64,000 bases of DNA, taken from the NCBI RefSeq assembly GCF_050871315.1, contig NZ_JBJLRE010000018.1. One strand, 5' to 3'. Position numbers and translations under genes: made by a program. Below, one piece after another: positions 32,963 to 41,823 of this stretch. The stretch comes from Kineococcus gynurae (GTDB taxonomy: Bacteria > Actinomycetota > Actinomycetes > Actinomycetales > Kineococcaceae). How positions within the stretch are numbered: the first letter of the stretch is position 1; every line of letters begins with the position of its first letter. The notes beneath the pieces are model-generated. The model did no database searches and had not been told where the DNA came from. It saw only the letters and a program-made list of their open reading frames with translations.

Positions 32963-34069
32963 ATGAGGACGCGGAGGAGCTGGGCCCACCCCCTGACCGG
33001 GGTGGCGGCCGCGCTGGTGCTGGTGCTGGCGGGTTGCGGCGGGGACGGGGAGGGCGACGCCTCGCCGACGCCGACCGGCAGCGCGGGCGACGCGGTCCCC
33101 GCCGAACGGTGCCGGGCGAACCGCGACGCCGGGCCCATCACCTACGTCACCGGTTACCAGTACCAGGCGTCGGCCAGCATCCTCGACCCGGTGGCGGCGA
33201 AGGCCCTCGGGTACTTCGACGAGGTGTGCCTCGACGTCACCCTGCAACCGGGCACCGGTGAGACCGCGCAGAACGCCCAGCTCGTCGCCGCGGGCACCGC
33301 GCAGATCAGTTCCATGAGCGGCCAGAGCGACGTCATCGTGAACGTCGCGAACGGGGTCGACGTCACCGCCGTCGCCACCTTCGGCCACGTCCCCATCGCG
33401 ACGTTGATGACCGAACCGTCCGTCACCGACCTGAAGCAGCTGGACGGGACCACCCTGGGTCAGAAGGGGGCCCTGCCGGTCGCGATCGACGGGATGCTGC
33501 GGGCGGCCGGCGTCGACGTCGCCTCGATCACCCAGGTCGTCGTCGGGTACGACCCGAGCGTCCTGGTGCGTGGCCAGGTCCAGTCGCTCACCGGGTACAA
33601 GTCCAACGAACCCCTGACGCTGGCCGCCCGCGGCGACACGGTGAAGCAGTGGAACCCCGAGGACTACGGGGTCCCCGGCTCGATCGCCACGACGATCGTG
33701 AACCCGGCCTTCCTCGCCGAGCACCGCAGCGCGGTCGAAGACTTCCTGCGGGCCCAGCTGCGGGCCTACACCTACTGCGAGACCCACGGGGCCGAGTGCG
33801 TCGGGTACGCCGCCGACCTCGCCCAGACCGGCTACGACGAGGACCACAACGAGCAGGTCTGGAAGACCGAGCACGACCTGGTGGACTCCTCGCTGCCCGC
33901 CGGGGAGGTGCTCGGTCAGATCGGCGTGGAGTCCATGCGCTCGGAGGCGGACTTCCTGCTGGCCCGCGGACAGATCGAGGCCGTTCCCGACCTGGCCGCG
34001 GTGACCGACACCACCGTCGTCCCCGCCCTCTACGACGAGACCGGAGAACTCCGCTGGCCCGTCCGGTGA
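32963..34069 (+). CDS. ABC transporter substrate-binding lipoprotein, NMT1/THI5-SsuA type
   Basis: A 368-residue exported lipoprotein. The signal peptide ends in VLAGC with Cys25 as lipidation site, followed by a Gly/Ser-rich linker. FDEVCLDVTLQPGTGETAQN, AGTAQISSMSGQSDVIVNVA and LKQLDGTTLGQKG match NMT1/THI5-like binding proteins, which bind thiamine precursors, sulfonates or related organics. Four further cysteines after Cys25 (including CETHGAEC) are unusual. No His-rich loop of the ZnuA type is present, so direct zinc binding is not suggested. Confidence 0.85.
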   Translation: MRTRRSWAHPLTGVAAALVLVLAGCGGDGEGDASPTPTGSAGDAVPAERCRANRDAGPITYVTGYQYQASASILDPVAAKALGYFDEVCLDVTLQPGTGETAQNAQLVAAGTAQISSMSGQSDVIVNVANGVDVTAVATFGHVPIATLMTEPSVTDLKQLDGTTLGQKGALPVAIDGMLRAAGVDVASITQVVVGYDPSVLVRGQVQSLTGYKSNEPLTLAARGDTVKQWNPEDYGVPGSIATTIVNPAFLAEHRSAVEDFLRAQLRAYTYCETHGAECVGYAADLAQTGYDEDHNEQVWKTEHDLVDSSLPAGEVLGQIGVESMRSEADFLLARGQIEAVPDLAAVTDTTVVPALYDETGELRWPVR

Positions 34070-34333
34070 GACCGGGGAGGGACCGGAGGTCGGGACGCAC
34101 CGGATCCGTGGTTCCCGGGACGAGGGCGGCGGTGCGGCGCTAGCTTGTGCTCGATCGCCACCAGTGGGGTGGTCGATCCGCGCAGGAGACCGTTCGTCGT
34201 GGTGTCGTCCTCGGGTGAGGGCGACGCACCGACGGCCGTCCGGGCAACGGCGCCCGGTGGCTTCGGCCCGTCTCGACACGTCTGCGCGGCTGGTGCCGAC
34301 CAGCATCTGTGCCTCGTGTTCCCAGGAGAAGAC

Positions 34334-34780
34334 ATGCGTCTCAGGAATGCCGTCACCGTCCTCGCCGCCACGGCCGCGCTCGTCGCGACCACCGGCGCCC
34401 CCGCCGGAGCCGGGGTGATCCGCACCTACACGAACGTCGCCACGGGTCTCTGCATCGACAGCAACGCCAGAGGTCAGGCGTACGTCAGCCGTTGCAACGG
34501 CGGGAACTTCCAGAAGTGGGACGTCACCGGGACCGACAGCTCGACGGTCCTCCGGAACGTGGCGACCGGTCTCTGCCTCGACAGCAACGCCCGGCGAGCC
34601 GTCTACACCCTCGGTTGCAACGGCGGGAACTTCCAGAAGTGGACGGTGACCCGGTTCGGAGACGGCTCGGTCGTGCGCTTCCGCAACGTGGCGACCGGCC
34701 TCTGCCTGGACAACAACACCGAGTTCCAGGCCTACACGCTGTCCTGCAACGCAGGGAACTTCCAGAAGTGGCGGCGCTGA
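34334..34780 (+). CDS. Secreted ricin-B-type beta-trefoil lectin
   Basis: A 148-residue protein: signal peptide (about 1-26, cleavage near AGAG) and then a single beta-trefoil made of three repeats. Each repeat has NVATGLC(I/L)D, a YxxxCN segment and a closing NFQKW, the QxW motif of ricin-type carbohydrate-binding domains. Two cysteines per repeat allow three disulfides. There is no catalytic domain, so it is a free-standing secreted lectin. The ATG at 34334 has AGGAGAAG 3-10 nt before it; the longer upstream frame is not signal-like. The 264 bp before it holds no other gene that I can see. Confidence 0.85.
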   Translation: MRLRNAVTVLAATAALVATTGAPAGAGVIRTYTNVATGLCIDSNARGQAYVSRCNGGNFQKWDVTGTDSSTVLRNVATGLCLDSNARRAVYTLGCNGGNFQKWTVTRFGDGSVVRFRNVATGLCLDNNTEFQAYTLSCNAGNFQKWRR

Positions 34781-34788
34781 CGTCCGTC

Positions 34789-34804
34789 CCCCGGGGTGCC
34801 GGGG
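34789..34804. terminator. Possible bidirectional terminator between convergent exported-protein genes
   Basis: CCCCGG, a 4-nt loop and CCGGGG form a 6-bp GC stem in the 28-bp space between the lectin gene and the convergent CARDB-like gene. The stem is short and lacks a T tract. Confidence 0.35.
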
Positions 34805-34808
34805 CCGG

Positions 34809-35714
34809 TCAGTACCGGTAGAGGACGTCCACCGACCGCTGGTCGCGGCTGACCAGGGTCGCCGTCGCCCGATCGGTCCGGACCGCGTCGACCGTGTCGA
34901 TGCGCCAGTCGACCCAGGCCGGGGTCGTCCCCCGCGGGCAGGGGGCGGCTCCGGCCGGGACGGCGGACAGGCTGCGGCGCAACGCCGTCGCCGGGACGCC
35001 CGCGGCGTGCGTCTCGCGGAACCACGAGTCCCGGGCCGCGACCGTCGTCGTGGTGCTGAACCGGCCCCCGGGTGCCGTCGTCCCGGCGCGGGGGGTCCCG
35101 TCGCTGCCGACGCAGGCCCACGTTCGCTCCCCGGAGAGCGTCGTGGTGACGGTCGAGGCCAGGGGAGAGGCGCCGACGGTGCTGCGCACCTGCGGGGCGA
35201 CGCCCGGTGCGCCCACCGCGACGGAGGTGATGAGGGTCGGGTCGATGCCCAGGAGGTCGCCGTCGCCGGAGTTGTCGGCCAGCTCGCGCTCGGGGATCCG
35301 ACCGTCGCGGTTCACCACCGCGTCGAACCAGAGGTTCTCGGCCGGGACGACGGTCGGGGTGGAGGCGTAGACCGTGCGGGTGTTCCCGGGGGCCAGGGAG
35401 CGCGTGCCGACGACGGGGGCGAGGTCGAGCGGGGCGTTGACGCCGCTGAACTCCACGACCATCGCGACGTCGGTGGGGGTCGGGCGGTCGCCGGTGTTCG
35501 TGATCGTGGCGTAGAGGCGGACGCGGGACCCGGTCAGCGGCTGCCCGAGCAGGGTGGGCCCGGACACCGGGACCCACCCGACCTGCACCACCCGCAGGTC
35601 GGCCCGCCGGTCCTTCCAGGCCGGGGTCGTCGCCGCTCCGGCCGTGCCGGTCGTGAGCGAGGAGAGGACGACGAAGGCGACGAGGGCGAGGACGGCGCGT
35701 CCGGTGCGGTGCAT
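34809..35714 (-). CDS. Secreted protein with CARDB-like domain
   Basis: A 301-residue exported protein. The signal peptide covers about 1-27 (AVLALVAFVVLSSLTTG, cleaved near GAAT). Residues about 38-150 follow the CARDB adhesion pattern: DLRVVQVGWVPVSGPTLLGQ, ATITNTGDRPTPTDV, LAPGNTRTVYAS and ERELADNSGD. The C-terminal half is beta-rich with a Cys pair and no known domain. It is convergent with the lectin gene, so both may be surface or secreted carbohydrate-interaction proteins. Function is otherwise unknown. Confidence 0.7.
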   Translation of the reverse strand: MHRTGRAVLALVAFVVLSSLTTGTAGAATTPAWKDRRADLRVVQVGWVPVSGPTLLGQPLTGSRVRLYATITNTGDRPTPTDVAMVVEFSGVNAPLDLAPVVGTRSLAPGNTRTVYASTPTVVPAENLWFDAVVNRDGRIPERELADNSGDGDLLGIDPTLITSVAVGAPGVAPQVRSTVGASPLASTVTTTLSGERTWACVGSDGTPRAGTTAPGGRFSTTTTVAARDSWFRETHAAGVPATALRRSLSAVPAGAAPCPRGTTPAWVDWRIDTVDAVRTDRATATLVSRDQRSVDVLYRY

Positions 35715-35838
35715 CTGCGTTCCCTTGGCTCGAGCGGTGCTTCCCGTCCCTGATCGGCCGATCGAGCCACTTCATTACAGAGAGTGTTCGCTGCACTCCG
35801 TCCGGTCACTCGTCCGGAGCAGAGCATCGGCGCATCGT

Positions 35839-35844
35839 TACGAT
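35839..35844 (+). promoter_or_regulatory. -10 box of hrpA
   Basis: TACGAT lies 9 nt before the ATG at 35854. No SD is visible, so a leaderless or near-leaderless transcript is likely. Confidence 0.4.
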
Positions 35845-35853
35845 GGTCCCCTC

Positions 35854-38800
35854 ATGCCCAGAACCTCCCGTCGTCGTCCCCCCACCGCCCGGCGGGGCCC
35901 CGCGCACCCGCTCGACCCGGCGCTGGAGGCGCGGTTGGCGGGCATCGGGCTGCGCGACGCCGACCGGCTGCGGCGCCGGGCCTCGGCCGGTGCCGAGACG
36001 GCGACCGGTACGGCGACCGACCGGATGGCCGACCTGGAGGCGGAGCTCGCCCGGGCCGAGGCGACCGTCGCCGAGCGGGCCGCGTCCGTCCCCGCGCTGC
36101 ACTACCCGGAGGAGCTCCCGGTCAGCCGGGAGAAGGACCGGATCGCGGCCGCGCTGCGCGAGCACCAGGTGATCGTCGTCGCCGGGGAGACCGGGTCGGG
36201 CAAGACCACGCAGCTCCCCAAGATCTGCCTCGAGGTGGGGCGCGGGATCCGCGGTCGCATCGGGCACACCCAGCCCCGACGCATCGCCGCCCGGGCGGTC
36301 GCCGAGCGCGTCGCCGAGGAACTCGGCAGCGAGCTGGGAGGGACGGTCGGGTACGCGGTGCGGTTCACCGACACGGTCTCCGAGGCGAGCCTGCTGAAGG
36401 TGATGACCGACGGGATCCTGCTGGCGGAGATCCAGCGCGACCCGGACCTGCTCCAGTACGACACGATCATCATCGACGAGGCTCACGAGCGCAGCCTCAC
36501 GATCGACTTCCTGCTGGGGTACCTGGCCCGGCTGCTGCCGCGCCGCCCGGAGCTGAAACTCGTCATCACCTCGGCGACCATCGACCCGGAGCGGTTCTCC
36601 CGGCACTTCGGCGGGGCCCCGATCCTCGAGGTGTCCGGACGCACCTACCCGGTCGAGATCCGCTACCGGCCGCTGCGCGTGGAAGAGCTCGCCGAGGAGC
36701 TGGGGGAGGAGTTCGGGGACGCGCTCGACGACGACGACGCGCTGGCCGCCGTGCTGCCCGAGGACGACCGCGACCAGACCGAGGGCATCGTCGAGGCGGT
36801 CCGCGAACTGGCCGCCGAGGGGCCCGGCGACGTGCTGGTGTTCCTGCCCGGGGAACGGGAGATCCGCGACACCGCCGACGCGTTGCAGGAGCTGCTGCGC
36901 GAGAGGGATTTCCGCGGACAGACCGAGATCCTGCCCCTGTTCGCCCGGTTGTCGGCCGAGGAGCAGCACCGGGTGTTCCGACCGCATCCCGGCCGCCGCA
37001 TCGTGCTCTCGACCAACGTCGCCGAGACCTCGCTCACGGTGCCCGGCATCCGCTACGTGGTGGACGCCGGGACCGCGCGCATCTCCCGGTACAGCCACCG
37101 GACCAAGGTGCAACGGCTCCCGATCGAGCGGGTCTCGCAGGCCTCGGCCAACCAGCGGGCCGGTCGGTGCGGGCGCGTCGCGGACGGGATCTGCATCCGG
37201 CTCTACTCCCAGGCCGACTTCGAGGCCCGCCCGGAGTTCACCGACCCCGAGATCCTGCGGACCAACCTGGCGGCGGTCATCCTGCAGATGGCCTCGCTGC
37301 GGCTGGGGGACATCGCCCGGTTCCCCTTCGTCGAACCGCCCGAGGCGCGGGCGGTCGCCGACGGTCTGGCGCTGCTGACCGAGCTGGGCGCGCTGCAGCC
37401 GCCGCGCCCGGGGGAGCGCGGTCTGCCGCGGCTGACCCGCGTCGGGCAGGACCTGGCCCGCCTCCCGATCGACCCCCGGCTCGGTCGCATGGTGCTGGAG
37501 GCCCAGCGGAACTCGTGCCTGCACGAGGTCCTGGTGGTCGTGGCCGCCCTGTCGGTGCAGGACCCCCGCGAACGACCGCTGGAGCAGCGTGACCGGGCCG
37601 CGCAGCTGCACGCCCGGTTCCGGCACGAGAACTCCGACTTCCTCACCTACCTGAACCTCTGGGCCTACCTGCGTCACCTCTCCGACGAGCTGTCCTCCTC
37701 GGCGTTCCGTCGCCGGGTCAAGGCCGAGATGCTGCACTTCCTAAGGATCCGGGAGTGGCAGGACACCTACCACCAGCTGCGCCGGGTCGTCCGCGACCTC
37801 CGCTACGAGGTCGTCGTCCCCGAGATCGCCGCTCCGGCGGAGGGGGAGGTCCTGCCCCGCACCACCATCGACGCCGACGCCGTGCACCGCTCGCTGCTGG
37901 CCGGCCTGCTCGGCAACATCGGGGTCAAGGACGAACCCAAGGAACCCGCCGGGAAGGGGCGGACCGAGCGACGGGGTCGTCCGGAACGCCCGCGCCAGCA
38001 GGAGTACCTGGGCGCGCGCAACGCGAAGTTCGCCGTCTCCCCGGGTTCCGCGCTCGGTCGGCGGTCCCCGGACTGGGTGATGGCGGCGGAACTCGTGGAG
38101 ACCTCGCGGCTCTGGGCGCGGGTGGCGGCGGGGATCGACCCGCGCTGGATCGAACCGTTGGCCGAGCACGTGGTGAAACGCCACTACTCCGAACCGCACT
38201 GGTCGCGGAAACGGGCCGCGGTCATGGCCAACGAACGGGTCACCCTGTACGGGGTGCCGATCGTGGCCGGCCGCGCGGTGGACCTGGCCCGGATCGACCC
38301 GGTGACCGCTCGCGACCTGTTCATCCGGCACGCCCTCGTCGAGGGGGACTTCGAGACCCGGCACGAGTTCTTCCACCGCAACGCGGAGCTGCTGGCCGAC
38401 GCCGAGGAGCTCGAGCACCGGTCCCGCCGTCGCGGCATCGTCGTCGACGACGAGGTCCTGGTGGAGTTCTACGACGCCCGCATCCCGGCCCACGTGGTCT
38501 CGGGTCGGCACTTCGACGCCTGGTGGAAGCAGGTCCGGCGCGAGGACCCGGACCGGTTGACCTTCGACCCGGCGATGCTCGTCGCGGAGGACGACGCGGT
38601 CGACGAGGCGGAGTTCCCCCGGACCTGGCGGCAGGGCGACCTCGAGCTGGACCTGGGTTACGTCTTCGAACCCACCTCGCCCGCCGATGGGCTCACGATC
38701 GACGTCCCCGTCGCCGTCCTCAACCGGTTCGACGACCGGGACCTGCACTGGCAGGTTCCCGGGTTCCGTCTGGAGCTGGTGACCGCGCTCGTCCGGGCGT

Positions 38801-39984
38801 TGCCCAAGGACCTGCGCAAGCACCTGGCCCCGGCCCCGGACCGGGCGGCGGAGTTCCTGCGCCGGGTGAGGCCCCGGGAGGAGGACTTCTTCGCGGCCTT
38901 CGAACGGGTCCTGCCCGACCTCGGCGACGGGACGGAGATCTACTACGAGGACGTCGACTGGCAGAAGGTGCCGCCGCACCTGCGGGCCACGTTTCGCGTC
39001 CTGGCCGACGACGGCACGGTCCTCGCGCAGGGCAAGGACTTCCCGACCCTGCGGGCCTCGCTCAGCCGTCAGGTCGAGGAGACGTTGGCCGAGGCCGCCG
39101 ACGAGGTCACCCGCACCGGGGCCACCGACTGGACCCCGGGCGGGATCCTGCCGGACGAGGTCCCGGCCGTGCACCGCAGCATCCGCCGCGGCCGGGAGGT
39201 GGAGTCCTTCCCCGCCCTCGTGGACGAAGGGGTGACGGTGGGCCTGCGCACCTTCGCGACCGCCGCGGAGCAGGCGGTCGCGGACCGCGCCGGGACGGTC
39301 CGGCTGCTGCTGCTCACCATCACCTCCCCGGTGCGTCCGCTGCTCGCCGAGCTGCCGAACGACGCCAAGCTCCTGCTGGCCCGGGCTCCGCACGGGAGCG
39401 CGGCGGCGGTGCTCGACGACTGCCTGCACGCCGCCGTCGTCCGCGCCCTGAACCTCGCCGGGGGTCCCGTCCGCAGCGCGGCCGAGTTCGCCGACCTCCG
39501 CGACCGCGTGGCGCGCGAGGTCCCCGGGCTGACCCGCACCGCGCTGGCGACGACCCTGCGCGTGCTGCGGGCGCTGGCCGACGTCGAGCGGGGTCTCTCG
39601 CGCACCGGGTCGCTGACCCTGGTGCCGTCGCTGGCCGACGTACGGGCCCAGCTGGACGACCTCGTCGGGCCGGGGTTCGTCACCCGGGCCGGCGTGGAGC
39701 GGGTGGGCGACCTGCTGCGCTACCTCCAGGGCGTCGCCCGTCGCCTGGAGCGCATGCCCGCGGACCCGCAGCGCGACCGGGTGGCGATGGCGGAGTTCGA
39801 GCGGGTGCGCGCGGAGTTCGCCGCCGCCCTCGCCCGGGCCGGGGCCCACCCGCCGGCCGAGCTGCTCGACGTCCGGTGGACCCTGCAGGAGCTGCGGTTG
39901 CAGAAGTTCGCCCCCGGGGTGCCGACCGCGCACCCGGTCAGCGAGGAACGCGTCCGCCGCACCCTCGCGCAGCTGCAGCGGTGA
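35854..39984 (+). CDS. hrpA: ATP-dependent RNA helicase HrpA
   Basis: A 1376-residue DEAH-box helicase. Motif I is GETGSGKTTQ (111-120), motif Ia TQPRRIAARAVA, motif II DEAH at 208-211, motif III SATI, and motif VI QRAGRCGR. The winged-helix/ratchet and OB regions follow, and the long C-terminal DUF3418-type region (about 650-1370) that distinguishes HrpA from HrpB is present. The size is normal. HrpA acts on structured RNA and stalled ribosome complexes. The start at ATG 35854 follows a -10 box; the longer open frame upstream enters the opposite gene and is rejected. Confidence 0.95.
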   Translation: MPRTSRRRPPTARRGPAHPLDPALEARLAGIGLRDADRLRRRASAGAETATGTATDRMADLEAELARAEATVAERAASVPALHYPEELPVSREKDRIAAALREHQVIVVAGETGSGKTTQLPKICLEVGRGIRGRIGHTQPRRIAARAVAERVAEELGSELGGTVGYAVRFTDTVSEASLLKVMTDGILLAEIQRDPDLLQYDTIIIDEAHERSLTIDFLLGYLARLLPRRPELKLVITSATIDPERFSRHFGGAPILEVSGRTYPVEIRYRPLRVEELAEELGEEFGDALDDDDALAAVLPEDDRDQTEGIVEAVRELAAEGPGDVLVFLPGEREIRDTADALQELLRERDFRGQTEILPLFARLSAEEQHRVFRPHPGRRIVLSTNVAETSLTVPGIRYVVDAGTARISRYSHRTKVQRLPIERVSQASANQRAGRCGRVADGICIRLYSQADFEARPEFTDPEILRTNLAAVILQMASLRLGDIARFPFVEPPEARAVADGLALLTELGALQPPRPGERGLPRLTRVGQDLARLPIDPRLGRMVLEAQRNSCLHEVLVVVAALSVQDPRERPLEQRDRAAQLHARFRHENSDFLTYLNLWAYLRHLSDELSSSAFRRRVKAEMLHFLRIREWQDTYHQLRRVVRDLRYEVVVPEIAAPAEGEVLPRTTIDADAVHRSLLAGLLGNIGVKDEPKEPAGKGRTERRGRPERPRQQEYLGARNAKFAVSPGSALGRRSPDWVMAAELVETSRLWARVAAGIDPRWIEPLAEHVVKRHYSEPHWSRKRAAVMANERVTLYGVPIVAGRAVDLARIDPVTARDLFIRHALVEGDFETRHEFFHRNAELLADAEELEHRSRRRGIVVDDEVLVEFYDARIPAHVVSGRHFDAWWKQVRREDPDRLTFDPAMLVAEDDAVDEAEFPRTWRQGDLELDLGYVFEPTSPADGLTIDVPVAVLNRFDDRDLHWQVPGFRLELVTALVRALPKDLRKHLAPAPDRAAEFLRRVRPREEDFFAAFERVLPDLGDGTEIYYEDVDWQKVPPHLRATFRVLADDGTVLAQGKDFPTLRASLSRQVEETLAEAADEVTRTGATDWTPGGILPDEVPAVHRSIRRGREVESFPALVDEGVTVGLRTFATAAEQAVADRAGTVRLLLLTITSPVRPLLAELPNDAKLLLARAPHGSAAAVLDDCLHAAVVRALNLAGGPVRSAAEFADLRDRVAREVPGLTRTALATTLRVLRALADVERGLSRTGSLTLVPSLADVRAQLDDLVGPGFVTRAGVERVGDLLRYLQGVARRLERMPADPQRDRVAMAEFERVRAEFAAALARAGAHPPAELLDVRWTLQELRLQKFAPGVPTAHPVSEERVRRTLAQLQR

Positions 39985-40034
39985 GCCGGGGCCCCCGTAG
40001 GCTGCCGGGAGGGGGCGCAGCAGGGGGGAGACCG

Positions 40035-40607
40035 ATGGTGAGCGAACGGGTGTGGACCCTTCCCAACCTGCTCAGCGTCCTGCGGCTGCTGCTCATCCCG
40101 GTGTTCGGGTTCCTCATCGTCACGCACCGCGACGGGTGGGCGCTGGCCGTCCTGGCCCTCAGCGGGGTCAGCGACTACCTGGACGGCCACCTCGCCCGCC
40201 GGTGGGACCAGGTGACGCGCCTGGGACAGGTCCTCGACCCGTTCGCCGACCGCCTCTACATCGCCACGACGCTGCTGGGACTGGCCTACCGGGGGGTCAT
40301 CCCGTGGTGGCTGGTCGCGGTGCTGGTGGCCCGCGACGCCGTCATGGTGGCCACGGTCCCCATCCTGGCCCGGGTGGGTCACGGCGTCCTGCGCGTGCAC
40401 TTCCTCGGCAAGCTCGGCACCTTCTGCCTGCTGAGCTCCTTCCCGTTCCTGCTGCTGAGCGTCGTGGTGCCGGCCCTGGCCGGACCCGCCTGGGTGCTCG
40501 GCTGGGCGTTCGCCGTCTGGGGGACCGGGCTCTACTGGTGGGCGGGGCTGCTCTACGTCCAGCAGGCCGCCCGGGTCGTCCGTGCCGAGCGGGCGGCCCT
40601 GCGGTGA
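40035..40607 (+). CDS. CDP-alcohol phosphatidyltransferase (PgsA2-like)
   Basis: A 190-residue membrane enzyme of the CDP-alcohol phosphotransferase family. The catalytic motif is complete: Asp47, Asp50-Gly51, Ala54-Arg55, Gly64, Asp68, Asp72 in SDYLDGHLARRW and LGQVLDPFADR. About five further helices follow. It transfers a phosphatidyl group from CDP-diacylglycerol to an alcohol. Position before DUF881 genes matches mycobacterial pgsA2 (Rv1822), whose acceptor is not certain. The ATG at 40035 has GGGGGGAG as RBS, and TAGGCT about 30 nt upstream may be its -10. Confidence 0.9.
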   Translation: MVSERVWTLPNLLSVLRLLLIPVFGFLIVTHRDGWALAVLALSGVSDYLDGHLARRWDQVTRLGQVLDPFADRLYIATTLLGLAYRGVIPWWLVAVLVARDAVMVATVPILARVGHGVLRVHFLGKLGTFCLLSSFPFLLLSVVVPALAGPAWVLGWAFAVWGTGLYWWAGLLYVQQAARVVRAERAALR

Positions 40608-40614
40608 GGACCCG

Positions 40615-41481
40615 ATGAGGGCCCGACCGACCCGGCCGCGTCGACGCCTGGGGCGCCCGCTGCCGCCCGGGACCCGCAAGGACGCCAGCATGACGCTCCT
40701 CGTGGAGCTGCTGGAGCGCCCCCTGGACCCGGGCTACGCCGCCGCGGCGGCCCGACGGGCGGCGGGCGGCGGCCCGGCCCGCGGTTCCCGCTGGCTCAGC
40801 GTGCTGCTCGCGGCCCTCATCGGGTTGTTGCTCACCCTGGCCGCGCTGCGCGTCCACGCGGCCGAGCAGGTCGGTGACCCGGCGCGGACCGACCTGGTCG
40901 CGCGGGTGGAGGCGGGGACGGTCGCCGCCGACGACCTGGCCGGGCGGGCCGAGGCGCTGCGGGCCGACAACGCCCGGCTGGAGCAGAAGCTGGGCGGGGC
41001 GCAGGCCGCCGCCGACTCGGCCCGGGCCGACGCGCTGGCCGTGGCCGCCGGGGCGGTGGCCGTCGAGGGGCCGGGTCTGGTGATCACCCTGGACGACGCG
41101 GCGGAGCCCTCCGGCGGGGCCGGGACGCAGACGGGACGGGTGGTGGACCGGGACCTGCAGCTCGTCGTGAACGGGCTCTGGGCGGCCGGGGCCGAGGCGG
41201 TCGCGGTGAACGGTCAACGCCTCACCTCGCTGTCGGCGATCCGCGCCGCGGGCAACGCCGTCCTGGTCGACTACCGTCCCCTCAGCCGGCCCTACCGGAT
41301 CTCGGCCGTCGGTGACCCGGCCCGCCTGCCGACCCAGCTGGCCACCTCCGTCGCCGGCCGCTACCTCGCTGCGCTGCAGAACAACTACGGCATCTCGGTC
41401 ACCCAGGAGTCCGTCGAGGACCTGCGGCTGCCGGCCGCCGCGCGGGTCGAGCTGCGCGACGTCGACGGGGCCGGGAGGTAG
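40615..41481 (+). CDS. DUF881 family membrane protein
   Basis: A 288-residue protein. A basic cytoplasmic N-terminus of about 57 residues is followed by one membrane helix (LSVLLAALIGLLLTLAALR), a coiled-coil segment (about 95-140, ADDLAGRAEALRADNARLEQ) and the DUF881 domain with GPGLVITLDDAAEP, LQLVVNGLWAAGAEAVAVNG and ISAVGDPARL. It corresponds to Rv1823. DUF881 proteins cluster with division and envelope genes; their biochemical role is unknown. It follows the phosphatidyltransferase after 7 bp. Confidence 0.88.
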   Translation: MRARPTRPRRRLGRPLPPGTRKDASMTLLVELLERPLDPGYAAAAARRAAGGGPARGSRWLSVLLAALIGLLLTLAALRVHAAEQVGDPARTDLVARVEAGTVAADDLAGRAEALRADNARLEQKLGGAQAAADSARADALAVAAGAVAVEGPGLVITLDDAAEPSGGAGTQTGRVVDRDLQLVVNGLWAAGAEAVAVNGQRLTSLSAIRAAGNAVLVDYRPLSRPYRISAVGDPARLPTQLATSVAGRYLAALQNNYGISVTQESVEDLRLPAAARVELRDVDGAGR

Positions 41482-41484
41482 TTT
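41479..41484 (+). promoter_or_regulatory. -10 box of the small basic protein gene, leaderless type
   Basis: TAGTTT overlaps the stop codon of the preceding gene and is followed by 6 nt and the GTG start at 41491. Confidence 0.5.
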
Positions 41485-41490
41485 TCCCTC

Positions 41491-41823
41491 GTGATCGCGG
41501 CGGTCGGACTCCTCGTCGGCATCGTGGCCGGGGTGCTCCTGCAACCCGAGGTCCCGGTGTTCCTGCAGCCCTACCTGCCCATCGCGGTGGTGGCCGCGCT
41601 GGACGCGGTGTTCGGGGGTCTGCGGGCCGTGCTCGACGGGATCTTCGACGACAAGGTGTTCGTCGTCTCGTTCCTCTCCAACGCCGTGGTGGCCGCCCTC
41701 ATCGTGTACCTCGGCGACCAGCTCGGCGTCGGCTCGCAGCTGTCCACCGGGGTCGTCGTCGTCCTCGGGGTGCGGATCTTCTCCAACGCCGCGGCCATCC
41801 GTCGGCACCTCCTCAACGCATGA
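41491..41823 (+). CDS. Small basic family membrane protein (DUF1290, Sbp-like)
   Basis: A 110-residue protein with three hydrophobic segments: AAVGLLVGIVAGVLLQPEVP, the conserved YLPIAVVAALDAVFGGLRA, and GVVVVLGVRIFSNAAAIRR. This is the DUF1290/small-basic-protein family found between two DUF881 genes in actinobacteria and next to ftsZ or divIVA genes in Firmicutes. A divisome-linked role is inferred from context only. It overlaps the next gene by 4 bp. Confidence 0.9.
   Translation: MIAAVGLLVGIVAGVLLQPEVPVFLQPYLPIAVVAALDAVFGGLRAVLDGIFDDKVFVVSFLSNAVVAALIVYLGDQLGVGSQLSTGVVVVLGVRIFSNAAAIRRHLLNA

Noticed and set aside
37741..39933. Long minus-strand ORF within hrpA
   Set aside because: It is low-complexity, Gly/Arg/Gln-rich and complementary to the conserved C-terminal region of HrpA.
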